A stretch of DNA of 64,000 nt from Rhytidiadelphus loreus (lineage: Eukaryota > Streptophyta > Bryopsida > Hypnales > Hylocomiaceae): NCBI GenBank assembly GCA_947034895.1, contig OX344761.1, positions 72,663,839 to 72,727,838 on the forward strand. Reading direction: 5' to 3'. The position numbers and the translations under genes are program-made. Position 1 is the stretch's first letter, and the number at the start of each line of letters is the position of its first letter. Below the pieces are notes generated by a model, which ran no database searches, was not told the DNA's origin, and worked only from the letters and a program-made list of their open reading frames with translations. This document shows, in pieces, positions 24,376 through 36,798 of this stretch.

Positions 24376-25200
24376 TAGAAAGTAGCAGCTTTGAAGACTT
24401 TTGTTAGTGCCATCAGTGGCAACGTTCTCACTCACTCAGGGCCATCCGTGTTCTTGCACGATTGGGAAATGGAGTTGTAAGTCAAGTGGTGAGGACGTTT
24501 CAATTGGTGCCTTCCAAATGGGAGCTAAATCTCGAATTGTGCAAGTCGGACTTCCGCAGTGAAGGCCACTCAGACAGCATCCCTCCCGCTGGGAATACTG
24601 GTGACGTCGATCTTCAAAGCACTATGATTGTAAGCATTCTGGCAACATTACTTTCCAGTAACAAAATCAATTCAACAGCTCAACGTTATCTGGGTCACTA
24701 TCACCTCAAAACAGACATGATCATAATTAAGAACCGATGTTTCTATACCAGAAAGACCAAATATGAGTTTAAGGTGTGCGCACCCACAAGCGTCGCTAAT
24801 TCCAACTGAGCATAGTTACTATTATTAATCATATCTTATTGGCAACTCAAAAGAGGATTCCAATGCATTTTTGAGCATGTATTATTTGGATAGTATATGG
24901 ATAAGTTATGAATTTTCAAAGTATTGTCTCTAGTTGTACCCTAAATGATTAGTAGTCTCTCATTGACTTTCATGTTTAGATTGTACACATCTCTTGGAAT
25001 CAATATCTTAGAAAAGTGACCTTTTTTGGTTTAAATGTAGGTGTTCTATTTTGGACAATGTTGATGATGGGTGTGAATTTTTTTCCTTTAGAAAAAGGCA
25101 ACACTAATGCAACTTGAGTAGCTACATACCTTAACCCCTAAGAGCTTTGGCATCCATATATTGAGTGGTGAACAAAGTGCTTTAGGTCAAAGTTCCACTC
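24376..25200 (+). repeat. Block T at the inversion junction
   Basis: Same orientation as 33585-34430, opposite to 18660-19530. Begins at 'gaaagtagcagctttgaagac', the exon-like part, without the roughly 100 bp that precedes it in the 33.6-kb copy. Confidence 0.7.
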
Positions 25201-27299
25201 AAATATCTTCTCATTCATCACAATTATTACTTGTTCTTAAAAAATTGACCTTTATTTATGAGAGAATTGAATTATATAATGTATTTGTAATAGGTTGTGG
25301 AAAAATCCCCAAAGAGCTCATGTTGTAAAGCATATATACTCCAGATCTTCACCCAATTGCTTGCTCTAATACTAGACTCAAGCACTCAAACATTGTTAGA
25401 ACTTGTATCCAATATGGATACCATTGTTGTTAGCATCTTGTCATTCATTTGTCACTTGTTGCTACAAGTAGCATACAAGACAAAAGAAGAATAGACTAAA
25501 GTAGTTGCAATTTTTCTCTTCCATATGTCCATTGCCAATTAGTTATGGTGGAATTCATTACAGAGCTATAGAGTGATAGCTGATTGGGATTTGTCATTCC
25601 CTATTTCTAGTGGTCAATGTTGTGCAAGGCCAAGTCATTGTCTCGTAAGACCAAGTCACTGTCGTTGAAATGGACTAGAAACTTCTCCTTATCCTTCAAA
25701 ATTGTCTTCCAAAATTGATCCCTAAAAATGTATTTATAGATTTTGAGTGAAATCATCAATTTGAAATGTAGTGATCTCATTGTAGATTCATAAACCATCT
25801 TCTAGTAATCTTATTGTCCACAAAAATGTCTTTTGTAGGCATAGCTCTAAACTATTATCTAGACTATCAATGTACTCATTGGGCCAATAATCTTACAAAA
25901 TGCACATTGTCACATTCAATTTTTTTGTACAATATACAATACAATTGGCATTTTTGTATTGCATAATTAACATTCAATTCATATGCAATTCCCATCAAGT
26001 ACACCTAACTGTAGTTTCAAAAATGTAAAACTCCATTTTTGGTTAATTGTTTCATTTAATATTCATGAATCATTAGATGGGTTTTCCCTACCGGGGAGGG
26101 CTGTGAGTTCCCAACCCCGAATTTGGCCGAAATTGCCGAAACAGGCCGTTCCCAGGCACTGTTGACCTAGTAGAACAACTGCCACGTCCTTTTTTTCAAA
26201 AAAATAAAAAAAATAAAAAAAAAGTTAACTTCGTTTTTCATTTTAAGAACTTAAATTTTTATTTTATTTTTTATTTTTTTTGAAAAACAACAACAACTGA
26301 CACCCGCGTTCGATAGGGGCCAGGGGAATGGAGTTGGGAACGGGCCTGAAACGTCCCTCCAACCCCCCCGAATCCCATCTAATGCTACATAATAATCAAT
26401 TGAAAGAGATTTTTGATGAATTACTAAAATTCAATTGCATAGATATCTATATATAGCTGGAAACATTCATAAGTACATCTTTTCCTTCAACACGCATCTC
26501 CAAAAGAAAGTTAGAATTCTTTCTATAGAGATTTCAATGTTTAGGTGACCATGTCCAAATTTTGTAAAATAGATGTTTCTATATATTAACTAGATTAATT
26601 TTGGCAAAGTAATTGTACCTTCATGCTCAAATTTATAGAATTCATTATAGTGTGTAGTCAAATCTAACTGCAATAAAGAAATAATTATCTATTTTACAAA
26701 TTTTGGGCATTGCCACCTTGGCATTGAAATCCATCTAGAGAGGGGATTTTGAAACATTTTTGAAGATTCTTGTTGAAGGAAAGATTTGTGTATAGAAATT
26801 TCCTACATATATTTGGAATTGGATTTTAAATGTTCATCACCAACATTTTTCCATCAATTATCAAGAAAATCCATGAATATTGAATATAATTTCCTAAAAA
26901 TGGAATATTGTGTTTTTTAAACTAAAATTTGGTACCAGTATGCTTTAATGGAATTGCATAAGAATTTAATGTCAATTAAGCAAGACAAAAAATGCCAATT
27001 ACATTCTATATTATGCAAAACTAATTGAATGGCACAATATGCATTTTGTAAGATTCTTGAATCCAACAATACTGAACATCATAATATACAATAATTAGGT
27101 AGAAATTCCCTAATCTCATATAGTCACATTAACCAATCACATAATTATACAACACAATCATGCACAATTAAGAAAGAGAAAATAAATTGTATGTCAATAA
27201 AATGTATATTCCAAAACTCACAAAGTATATTAATGATATCAATTATAGTAATAATGTAAAAAAATTTATAATATTATTTTTAAAGTATTTTTTAAATTA
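25201..27299 (+). repeat. T-distal block between T and the P2 elements
   Basis: AT-rich. Matches 34.43-36.80 kb and in part 40.85-41.63 kb ('aattagttatggtggaattc', 'gtcattgtctcgtaagacc', 'gcacattgtcacattcaattt'). No gene. Carries the inverted-repeat element at 26071-26384. Confidence 0.65.
26071..26384. mobile_element. Inverted-repeat element, CATTAGATGGG family, copy 1
   Basis: Ends CATTAGATGGG and CCCATCTAATG; the interior has 'ccggggagggctgtgagttcc', an A/T core and 'cccgaatcccatctaatg'. The paralogue at about 36093 lacks the insert ('attcatggttctacatg'). Target duplication not resolved; superfamily not assigned. Confidence 0.7.
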
Positions 27300-27859
27300 C
27301 TCACTTAAAGACTAGACATTCAAATTCTAAACAACAAATGAATGCAAATATGTGCCAAGCACACAAAGTCTTAGTCTTTTCATCCACCTAAATGTCTATG
27401 GATACTTATTTTATTTTTCTTACATTTGTAAGATATAGATTTTTATAAACAAGATTTATAAATATTCTCCAATTGAAGGAATATGGGCATGTTTGACATT
27501 AAGAAACACATTTCTAGTTAAAAAAATGACTAGTCAAATATGACTTCATTAAATATGTAAAATAAAATTCTTAAAAAGAAATCACCACACCAAGAATTCA
27601 AGGTTTTGAATCTAAAGTTTAAAAAGATTTTGTAAAAATTGTGCATATTCAATTTAGAATCGATTTTAGAAGGAACTTCCAATTTCATTAAAAATTATAG
27701 GCTATTGTATAAGTAGATCTAATGGCATATGGATATGATCAATGCATCATATTGTGCAACTTTTGTTAAAACAATATCATTAAATTATTATTCTAAGTTA
27801 TGGTTTATAATACTTCTATGCAATTTTTAAAATCGGGGTACCCTTAGGTCTTTAAGGGT
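27300..27859. mobile_element. TTAA-type element, P2 family copy a
   Basis: Right end GGTCTTTAAGGGT followed by TTAA; left end degenerate (CTCACTTAAAGACTAG). Homologous over its length to the next element and to 41631-42172. Confidence 0.55.
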
Positions 27860-27942
27860 TTAAATGGTATTACATAAATAATACACTATTATTATATAAG
27901 CTATAAACATATAAGAAGTTTTATGATTTTTGTGATATTTAA

Positions 27943-28532
27943 CCCCTTAAGGACCAAGTATTCAAATTTCGAACACCAAATTAAAGTAAATACATTCCAA
28001 GCATACAAAATGCTTTTTTCATCTACCGTTCTTTTCAAGATTCTCGTGTTATTTCTAAAACATTTGTACAATTATAGATTCTAAAGACTTTGATTTCACA
28101 ATATTCTATAATTTTAACTTGGTCCTAATAGATTCGGCCTCAAAAAGTAAACTTTTATGTTTAAAAAATAAATATTCCAATTGAAGAAATGACCCTTCAA
28201 GAAGAACTTGAGTAAAGAAATAAAATAAGAATCCCCATAAACTATTATGACTAGAACTTAACATTTTGCACTTAGTTCAAAGAAAATAATTCAAAACAAA
28301 AATCACAATTATTCAATTTACAATCAATTTTAGAAGGAATATTCAATTCTTGGCTTCAAATTTTATTGAAAGACATTGGTGTATATCCATGTTGATCTAA
28401 CTCTATAGAGATGATTGATGGTAATTCACAATTATTTTTTGAGAGTCATTATTAAGGTATAATTCTAAGTTGCATTTTATGATGCATCTTCACAATTTTA
28501 GAAATTTGGACTACCCCCTCCTTCATAAGGCA
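27943..28532. mobile_element. TTAA-type element, P2 family copy b
   Basis: TTAA 27939-27942 then CCCCTTAAGGACCAAGTATTC-like left end; right end decayed but followed by TTAA at 28533-28536. Tandem neighbour of copy a, about 80 bp apart, an arrangement repeated at 41.6-42.8 kb. Confidence 0.6.
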
Positions 28533-28799
28533 TTAAATAATACTTAAATCATTTATTAATATTAAAATATTTATGTTATTGAAAAAAGTCATTTTACATG
28601 AATTGACTTCCATACCACCATACATGAATTGCAAAAATTGTGATAAAAAGGGATTACCAAAATGACAAAATAGAGTGAGTTTTCTTGAACTAACTATTAT
28701 ATTCTTTAGAATTGTTAAGTGTATAGTAGATGTGAAATTAAAGAGTGTATTTATATTGAGCTTTTAGCGAGCCTCATAAGTTCATGATACTCACTTAGT

Positions 28800-31585
28800 A
28801 TAAAATTATTGTGCAAGTGTAAGTACTAAGACAATAGAAGAAGGAAGTGGGAGTGAGGGGTCAAACTATACCATTTACTACATCTCAAAGTGAAAAGTCT
28901 CCATATTGGCGGTCATTTGCTTTGAAATGAAGCAAATCACATGATTTCGTTTTCTTCACGATGATATTTCCAATCCTCCATATTGAAGAGCTCTCATCTC
29001 TATTTTTCCAATATGATAGCTATTCTAAATTTTGTAATGAATTGAATACCAATCTATTGTAAATAGTTATTTTTCATTATCTCAAATCACTACTACCACA
29101 AAGTTTCAATAGCTATTATAGTACATAGACTACTGTAGCTAGTCATTATAAAGTCTTCCACACCAAAGTGGAGTAGAAAATCTATAGCTCACATCAATCA
29201 CTGAAAATATCAAAAGCTTCCACCCTATCAAAATTTGTCATCTAACACAAATGTTCACCCTTGTATTTGCTTATACTTCTTGGAAAAATTCCAGAGTCAA
29301 AGTATTGTGAAGTTAGAAATTAGAAAGAAGGGAGTGATTAAAAATGGTCTAGAAAAACTTCTCTTCTCCAATCATGGTTGCTTTCCACCTAAAGATTATA
29401 GGATTGAAAATCTACGTATCCTCACAAAGGATGCATGAGATGTCCTACACTAACATCATCACTCACAAAGATTTCAAAAGTTAGATTTCATCACCCAATT
29501 TCGAATGGAGAGTTTCAATGAACAGTCACTCAAAACGATTCTCACTAGCTTGCGAACTCTTGATATATCTTCATCACCACCACATGGAACAGAATTCCAT
29601 AATTCAGAGTGACGCACATCAAACTTCAGAACAACCAGGTCTCAGAAAACTTTCCCAAGTTACAAGGGCAAAAACACAACTACATCATAGTATTTTCAAT
29701 ACTCAAAGTTGGGAAATTGACACCGTGAAGAGTTTATTGAAAATGGATTGGCTAGCCCGCCAATGTGATAACAAATGCTTTGCTGAATCAAGCAAAAAAG
29801 AATGGTTTTCAAATCATGAGGCTACTAAAATACCAGTCGAATGAACTGGAAACTAAATCGCAAGAGTCAAAAGATTTTCAACCCTGGACTCCATAGCTGT
29901 CACCAGCAAGTATATGCGGCTTGAAACGCTATCCTACAAAAACTCACAGTAACTCTCACCGAAAGACCAACAAGCCAGGCATAAAGAATCCGCTGAGGTA
30001 GTTCTACTAACTAAGGTAGCAAGAGCAAACACTATGCTATCTGTTTTGGTGTTGGAGTTCCTCCACAGGAAAGAAACCCTGCCGTAAGTAACCTTGTACC
30101 TTTGACATCCTTTGCAATCTGAAGCATTGACAAACAACAGGCCAACAATGCTTTGGAAGAGAAACTTAAAGTGCTCATCCTCGGAAGACCAACGCACTGA
30201 GAGCATGGCCCCGCTTCTCACCAAGCACTGTAGTGACAAAATGTCGAAAGCAATGAGGAAGCGCCAAAGTGGTCAGCTTGGTTACTTATAGTCCACAACT
30301 CCCCACATTGGTTGCTGGTGAAATGCGACGCCGTGGCTTCCAGGGACGTGAAGGAAGAGTCTGTGGAGGGAGTTCTGGTAATTGACGCAGATAGAGAGTG
30401 CTCAACTTAGCCAGGGGGGTGGGACATTGCATGTCCGGTCTACTTTGAGGGAGGCGGAGGCGGCCTTGCAATCACGGTGCCCTTGGGATCCCACCACGTG
30501 CCTCCACCATCGCCTTCGATATTTTCTGCGACTCCAAACGTGCACAGGCCACCATAAACTCCAGCTCTGTCATTCACAGCCATCTTCTAACTAACTCTTT
30601 GGGGAGTTCTGATACCAGCTCGACCTGGACGAGGAAGAATGAATCCAACCTTGGAGAGCAAGCCGAGGAAGGAATGCCTATTTCGAGAATTCAAGTCCAG
30701 AGATGCTAACGTAGGAAGTGTTTCGAGCATGAATGATGAATTCTCGTGACCTCTCTTTCCATTCTTATAACACTCCGGAGGTTTGCTTCGATAGTAAATG
30801 CCAAGAAGGGTACGAGGATGTCCGTCTCGGGAGCCATGTCGGCGGAGGTCGGGAGGGTGAATGTTGTCTGCAGGGATCTTTTGTCTGCAAGAATGGATTA
30901 TCTGCGAGGAATTCTCGTTGTCTGTGGCGTGTCTGCTCGATTGCTGCAAGAAGGTGTGCGACCGACACTGATTCATTATGAAATTTCTATTGTGGAGCCG
31001 TAAAATAGGGTTTCGGGTGCGTACAGACACTTACACTCCAAATTCGTCACCCTAGTCCGTAATTTACTCGGAAATCGGTATCGAGAACTGCATTCATTGA
31101 GCGAGATGCAATTTCAGCCAACAAGTCGTGAAAGAAAGTACATCGCGAAACGAAAGAGAGGAATGTTTCAGCACATTGTCGCGAATCCCTGACAGAATAC
31201 CAGATGAATTGCCAGGAAGCTAATTAAGGCGAGCTCCCCGAATGAGGATTGCTGGAATTGGGGCCGACAAATCTCATTATTAAGCTGCGATGCTTCAACC
31301 GGAGGCTGTTGATCTAAATGACGGCGCCAACAATTTGGGGAAACGCTCGATTTCGGGACGTATTGCGGTTTCGGGAAGCTCGCCAGTTGCTACGTTGCTA
31401 CTCAGCAGCGAGGGCGCGGCGGTAGCGAGCGCAGCGAGGCGTTGAAGAGTTGACGCGGTTGTGACTCTGTCTGTATGTCTGTAGGCACTTTTTAAACAGA
31501 GTCTTATCAGAAATGCTTCATTGCGGTATCAGAGAATTTTAGGGCTTGACAACCGAATAGGATTTTCTGACCTCCGAATGGTTTG
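28800..31585 (-). repeat. Array unit 3, flank F and block U
   Basis: Inverted relative to units 1 and 2. F at about 28800-29500, U at 29500-31585. Conserved start (read on -) 'acacaaaccattcggaggtc' and 'ctctgataccgcaatg'. U frames other than the 47-codon ORF are not conserved. Confidence 0.8.
30440..30583 (-). CDS. Conserved 47-codon ORF, unit 3
   Basis: Same length and start; variant GGGTWWDPKGT and ARPPPPPSK at the end. Intact. Function unknown. Confidence 0.4.
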   Translation of the reverse strand: MAVNDRAGVYGGLCTFGVAENIEGDGGGTWWDPKGTVIARPPPPPSK

Positions 31586-32659
31586 TGTTAGGGCCTCCTT
31601 AAATGTAAGGTCCTATTTTGGGGTGAAGAATGGAGATGGAGTGATCCTTAAATGGACCACTTTAGCAATTGAATGGCATCAAGGAAAAATTATTTTTCCA
31701 TTGCAAGAGCCAATCATTGCCTTTGATCTCAGCACATCTCTTTACAAGTTATAGGTGGATTGATTTTGGGAGACTTATAGTCACAAATAGGTGCCTATGT
31801 CTTGAATCTTCGAAAATTTATAAGTAATTAAAAAAACGCTTGAATAAATAATAAAAACCACTTGTGTTAGGTTCCACATCCATTTTTCTTTTTCTGAAAA
31901 ATGATCTAAAAATAATTCTTTCCATGTAAGCCTATGAAAAAGGCGGACCAACCCTTAAATGGTCGCTTTTAGAGCATACTACCTTATTGATCATCCGGGA
32001 ACTTTCACAATGGGAATTACAAGGAAAAATAGCCATTGCATTTTCATGTGGATCCAATGGGTGGGGAGGGATACAATAGGAAATTTACACATATTATATA
32101 AATTCTCTCAAGATTGACTAGTCTCCACCAATGAGGTTGCCCATTGATATTGGTGAAACTTCTATTCCTCTTTTCCCACTTGCCTATCCGGCAAGACAAT
32201 CAAAGGAGCCGCTTTTGTCTTCTTGCTTGAATTAGTGGTAAACTTGCCCACCAAGCTTACATGTAAGCTAATCCTTAGTCCTTTCACTATGGATGGACAC
32301 TAAAGCCCCAAAGGGGCCAATAGATGACTGTCAAGGGTCAATAGAAAAGAAGAATGCATTTATTGGTCCCGAATTAGATCATTTTGGACAAAGTACTTTG
32401 GTGGTAGATCTCGTCATTTCACAGTTAAGGAATATGGACCCAAACTTGCATCAACAATTTACAATGGGGTTACAAACTAAGATTCTTGCAATTTGGTGTT
32501 GTTTGAACTAATAGATTTACTTTTCTTTGGAGTTTTTTTTGTCACCAACATTTTCAACTATATTTTCTTGAAGATCATGATAACCCCCCAAATTAATAGA
32601 TTTTGAAAATCTTTGTATACTTTACATATGGTTTAAACCTTGAATCCAAGTACACGTGA
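31586..32659. other. Inter-unit spacer
   Basis: No gene. 32.28-32.40 kb matches, inverted, 21.80-21.91 kb upstream of unit 2 ('gcatttattggt', 'gatcattttggaca'), confirming that the spacer belongs to the repeated unit. Confidence 0.5.
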
Positions 32660-33584
32660 TGCACAATGGATCACCTATTGATACTTTGATACATATATTT
32701 TACTCTTTGACCCTATGCCCTTCATTCCATTATATTAAACAATTGTGAAGGCACAAAATAGTACGTTACCAATAAAGAATTTGAACAAGTTCTCAACTAG
32801 GACTTCATCTAGATTTGAATTCAAATCCCACTTGTTTTGGACAAATTTAGATAAATTGAATTGAGAAGGTTGTGTCCAGTTTTTATGTCCAATTTTCAAT
32901 TCAATTTTTACCTTGTTGCATTGATGAGTGTTATATTTTAGTCATGATAGCTTGGAATGGACTGAAATTTAAAACTTAGCTTAATTGGAAGTGTCTACAG
33001 GAACTAGCTAGGGACACCCAAATGCACTTGGGCCTTAATAGTTCCACTTGAATAGATGTTAGGACTCATTCTATACATCTCATGCATCAATATTTATGTA
33101 CCTATTGGTGAAGAACTGATTTTAAAACATCTACCTAAAAATTTGGATCCCTCGTACCTTTTGTATACACAATCCAAATGATGCATTCTTTGATGCATTG
33201 AAATTCCTATTCATTTGCCAATTAGAGTACATATTTATGTTGATCAATCTTCTAAATAATGGAAACTATGCACAATAGAAAGAACGAGGCTTTTTAGTGT
33301 TCCTACCTTAATTATCTCCATTGTATGGTACAACATACTATGGTTGTATTTGGATGATCAAGAATCATGACATCTACTTCCTTTGGGAGTGAGTACCTTG
33401 CATTACTACTACCACATATAACAACAATACCAGATATTTCATGCTGCAAAAACATTATACAATGCACAATTACCGGCCAGCCCTCAGAATTTCATTTTGT
33501 ATATCAATACATCTTCCGGAGAAAAAATCCTTTGGTCCTTATGAAGTCAAATGTCATTTGCAACTAGTTGCAATCGCCCATTTC
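32660..33584 (+). repeat. Block D, single copy
   Basis: Inverted partner of 19531-20480; its left edge matches the outer edge of the duplicated D near 21405-21520. It therefore represents the unduplicated state. Confidence 0.75.
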
Positions 33585-34430
33585 CTGTTTCGGCTATCGT
33601 TTGCCTCGTTCATCTCTCAGTTCTTTTTCATCAAAAGTTTGCACAGAACACCACCTCACAATTGTCTTGCAATTGAGAATAAGATTTGAAACTGGAGCAA
33701 GCAGCAGCTTTGAAGACTTTTGTTAGTGCCATCAGTGGCAACGTTCTCACTGAGGGCCAGCCGTGTTCTTGCACGATTGGGGAAATGGAGTTGCAAGTCA
33801 GGTGGTGAGGACGTTTCAATTGGTGCCTTCCAAATGGGAGCTAAATCTCGAATTGTGCAAGTCGGACTTCCCACAGAGAAGGCCACTCAGACAGCATCCC
33901 TCCCGGCGCCGGGAATGCTGGTGATGTCAATCTTCAAAGCACTATGATTGTAACCATTCTGCCAACATTGTTTTCCAGGCAGTAACAAAATCAATTCAAC
34001 AGCTCAAGGTTATGATCTGGGACACATCTCTATAATAAAGAGACCAAAAATATGAGTTGAAGGTATGTGCACTAACCTTGTAAGTGTCACTAATTCCAAC
34101 TAAATGTAGTTGCTATTATTAATCGTATCTTATTGGCAACTGAAAGAGGATTCCAACGCATTTTTGAGCATGGATTATTTGGATAGCATATGGATAAGTT
34201 ATGCATTTTCAAAGTATTGTCTCTAGTTGTACCCCTAAACGAGTAGTAGTCTCTCATTGACTTTCGTGTTTAGATTGTACACCTCTTGTGGAATCAATAT
34301 CTTAGGGAAGTGACCTTTTTTTGGTCCAAATTTAGGTGTTGTGTTTTGAACAATGTTGATGATGGGTGTATATACCTTTCCCTTAGAAAAAGGCAATACT
34401 GATGCAACTTGAGTAGCTAAGAATTAAAGA
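33585..34430 (+). repeat. Block T, unit between U3 and U4
   Basis: Most complete T copy. The GC-richer part at about 33690-33950 includes one + frame (33720-33947) containing GGEDVSIGAFQMGAKSR, but the alternative frame KTFVSAISGNVLTEGQP ends at a stop. Possibly a captured exon; not identified. Confidence 0.65.
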
Positions 34431-34653
34431 GTTCATACGTTAGAGCATATCCACTCCAGTTCTTCAGTGTAGCTCTTTACCTCGATTGTTTGCCTTGATA
34501 CTAGATTCAAGTGCTCAAACATTGCTAGAGACCATGTCCAGCACAAATATTGTTGTTGTTAGTATCTTGTCATTGCTACTTACCACTATGAGTAGCATAT
34601 AAGACCAAAGAAGAATAGACTAGAGCAATTGTCGTTTTTTCTCTTCCATGTAC

Positions 34654-34952
34654 CATTAGATGGGATTCAACCATCGTGGAGGGCTGTGAGTTCCCTAGTC
34701 GAAACCAGTCTGAAACCTGCCGATACCCACCATTCCCCGCCTGTGCCGACCTGGCCAAGCGACTGCTAGGTTAGAGTTTTTGAAGGAAAAAAACAAAAAA
34801 CAAAAAACTTTGTTTGTCATTTTAAGGAGTTAAAATTTTTTTTTATTTTATTTTTTTTTTTTGAAAAAAAAAAAATCTACCGTCGCGTTCAATGGGGTTC
34901 CCAGGGAACGGCGCCAAAACGGCCCTCCAGCCCCCCGGAATCCCATCTAATG
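34654..34952. mobile_element. Inverted-repeat element, CATTAGATGGG family, copy 2
   Basis: Ends CATTAGATGGGATTC and GGAATCCCATCTAATG. Internal order matches copy 1: 'gagggctgtgagttcc', A/T core, 'gcgttc', 'ggccctccagcccc'. The unoccupied paralogue is near 25530 ('cttccatatgtccattgcc'). Confidence 0.72.
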
Positions 34953-35623
34953 CCATTGTGAATTAGGTATAGTAGATTTTATCATAGAGCTACAAATCAA
35001 CAATTGGTTGGGATTTGTTGTTCCATCTTTCTAATAGTCAATGCACTGCAAGACTAAGTTACCATCCCATAAGACCAAGTGATTAGGCCCATAGACATGA
35101 GGCTAATGGAAATATGCCATTTAATGTCATATATTAGGGCCTACAAATGCGGATTTGCTGCCTCTCGCCCTCACAATGTAGGGTGGACAAAAATTGCAAC
35201 ATAAGTCCTAACGGATTATTATTGTGTATTTTACTAGCAACCTCTCTTTTCTCTTTTTTAGCAGAGCTTCTTCTACTCTACTCTACCACAGAGCCTACGG
35301 CAACTAGAGCTAGGATTTTCACAAAGGTTGTGGCAAAGGAGACGGAAAATAGGTCAGGGGTGGGGCCCACTTCTATAAGCATGAAGTCTAATAGTACCCT
35401 TACTACACCACATGTGCGTAGCTCTACTTTTGTTGCAATGGAATGAATAGGACCTTCTCCTTGTCCTTCAACAACTTCACACTCCATCATGTTGTCTTTC
35501 AATATTGATCCCAAAAAAATGTTTATAGATTTTGAGTGGAATTGTCCGTTTGAAATGTGGTGATCTCATTGTAGATTCACAAACCATCTTTTAGTAATCT
35601 TACTATCCATAAAAACGACTTTT

Positions 35624-35861
35624 CACTAGTAGAAAGCCTTGTTTAATTGGATGTTCCTGCGTCAAAGTTGACAGATTTTTTTGCACATCCAATGTAACAT
35701 CTTCATGTGTTTATGTCAACAATGACATCCAATGTAGCATAAAGATGTTACATTGGATGTCATTGTTGACATAAACACATGAAGATGTTACATTGGATGT
35801 GCAAAAAAATCCGTCAACTTTGACACAAGAACATCCAATTAAACAAGGCTTTCTTCTAGTG
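35624..35861. mobile_element. CACTA-type foldback MITE, 238 bp, copy A
   Basis: Starts CACTAGTAGAAAGCC, ends GGCTTTCTTCTAGTG. The two halves are near-perfect reverse complements (about 113-bp arms, few mismatches). TTT duplicated at 35621-35623 and 35862-35864; the paralogues at about 25833 and 41380 show the empty site ('cttttgtag', 'ctttgtagtcatag'). Could be transcribed as a long hairpin. Confidence 0.88.
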
Positions 35862-36798
35862 TTTGTAGTCATAGCCATAAACTATCCCTTAAACTATCAA
35901 TGTATTGTTTGGGGCCAATAATTTTATAAAATGCATATTGTGCCATTCAATTTTTTGCACAATATACAATACAATTGTAATATTTTTCTTGCATAATTAA
36001 CATTCAATTCATACACAATCCCAATCAAGTATACCTAATTTCAGTTTCAAAAATGCAAAATTCCTTTTTTGGTGAATTATTTTATTTAATATTCATGGTT
36101 CTACATGATAATTGATTGAAAGACATTTTTGATCAATTTTTAAAATTCTATTGCCTGTTTATGTAGGAAACATTCGAATGTACATCTTTCCTTCAATAAG
36201 CATTTCCAAAAAAGTTTCAAAATTTCCTCTATATAGATTTCAATGTTTGGGTGACAATGTCTGAATTATATAAAATAGATATCTCCATATATTAACTAGA
36301 TTTTGGCATTGTCACCCCAACATTGAAACCTCTATAGAAGAAATTCTAAAACATTTTTGGAGAGGCTTGTTGAAGGAAAGATGTACATTTGGATGTTTTC
36401 TACACACCATTCTATGTAATTGAATTAAAAAAATTCAATATCTTTGTTATTCAATAAATTATCATGTGAAACCATGATTATTAAATGAAACAATTCACTA
36501 AAAATAGAATATTGCATTTTTGAAACTAAAATTTGGTATGCTTGATTGGGATTGCATAAGAATTGAATGTTAATTATGCAAGACAAAAAATGACAACTAC
36601 ATTCTATACCATGCAAAACTAATTGAATGACACAATATGCATTTTGTAAGATTCTTGAACCCAAATGAACATCATATTGTATGATATATAGAAATTTCCT
36701 AATCACACATAGATATAGTAACCAATCATTCATTATTTTAGTTGTTATGCAAATTTTTAAATGTGACAAGAAATTGTATGTCAATAAAGTGTATATTC

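Larger units (their letters stand above)
34431..36798 (+). repeat. T-distal block with two inserted elements
   Basis: Homologous to 25201-27299. Carries the CATTAGATGGG element and a CACTA foldback. A 99-codon frame at 35147-35446 has no counterpart in the paralogue and is not called a gene. Confidence 0.65.

Noticed and set aside
35147..35446. 99-codon frame with a hydrophobic segment
   Set aside because: The paralogous T-distal block at 25.6 kb has no matching frame, and there is no splice or family support.
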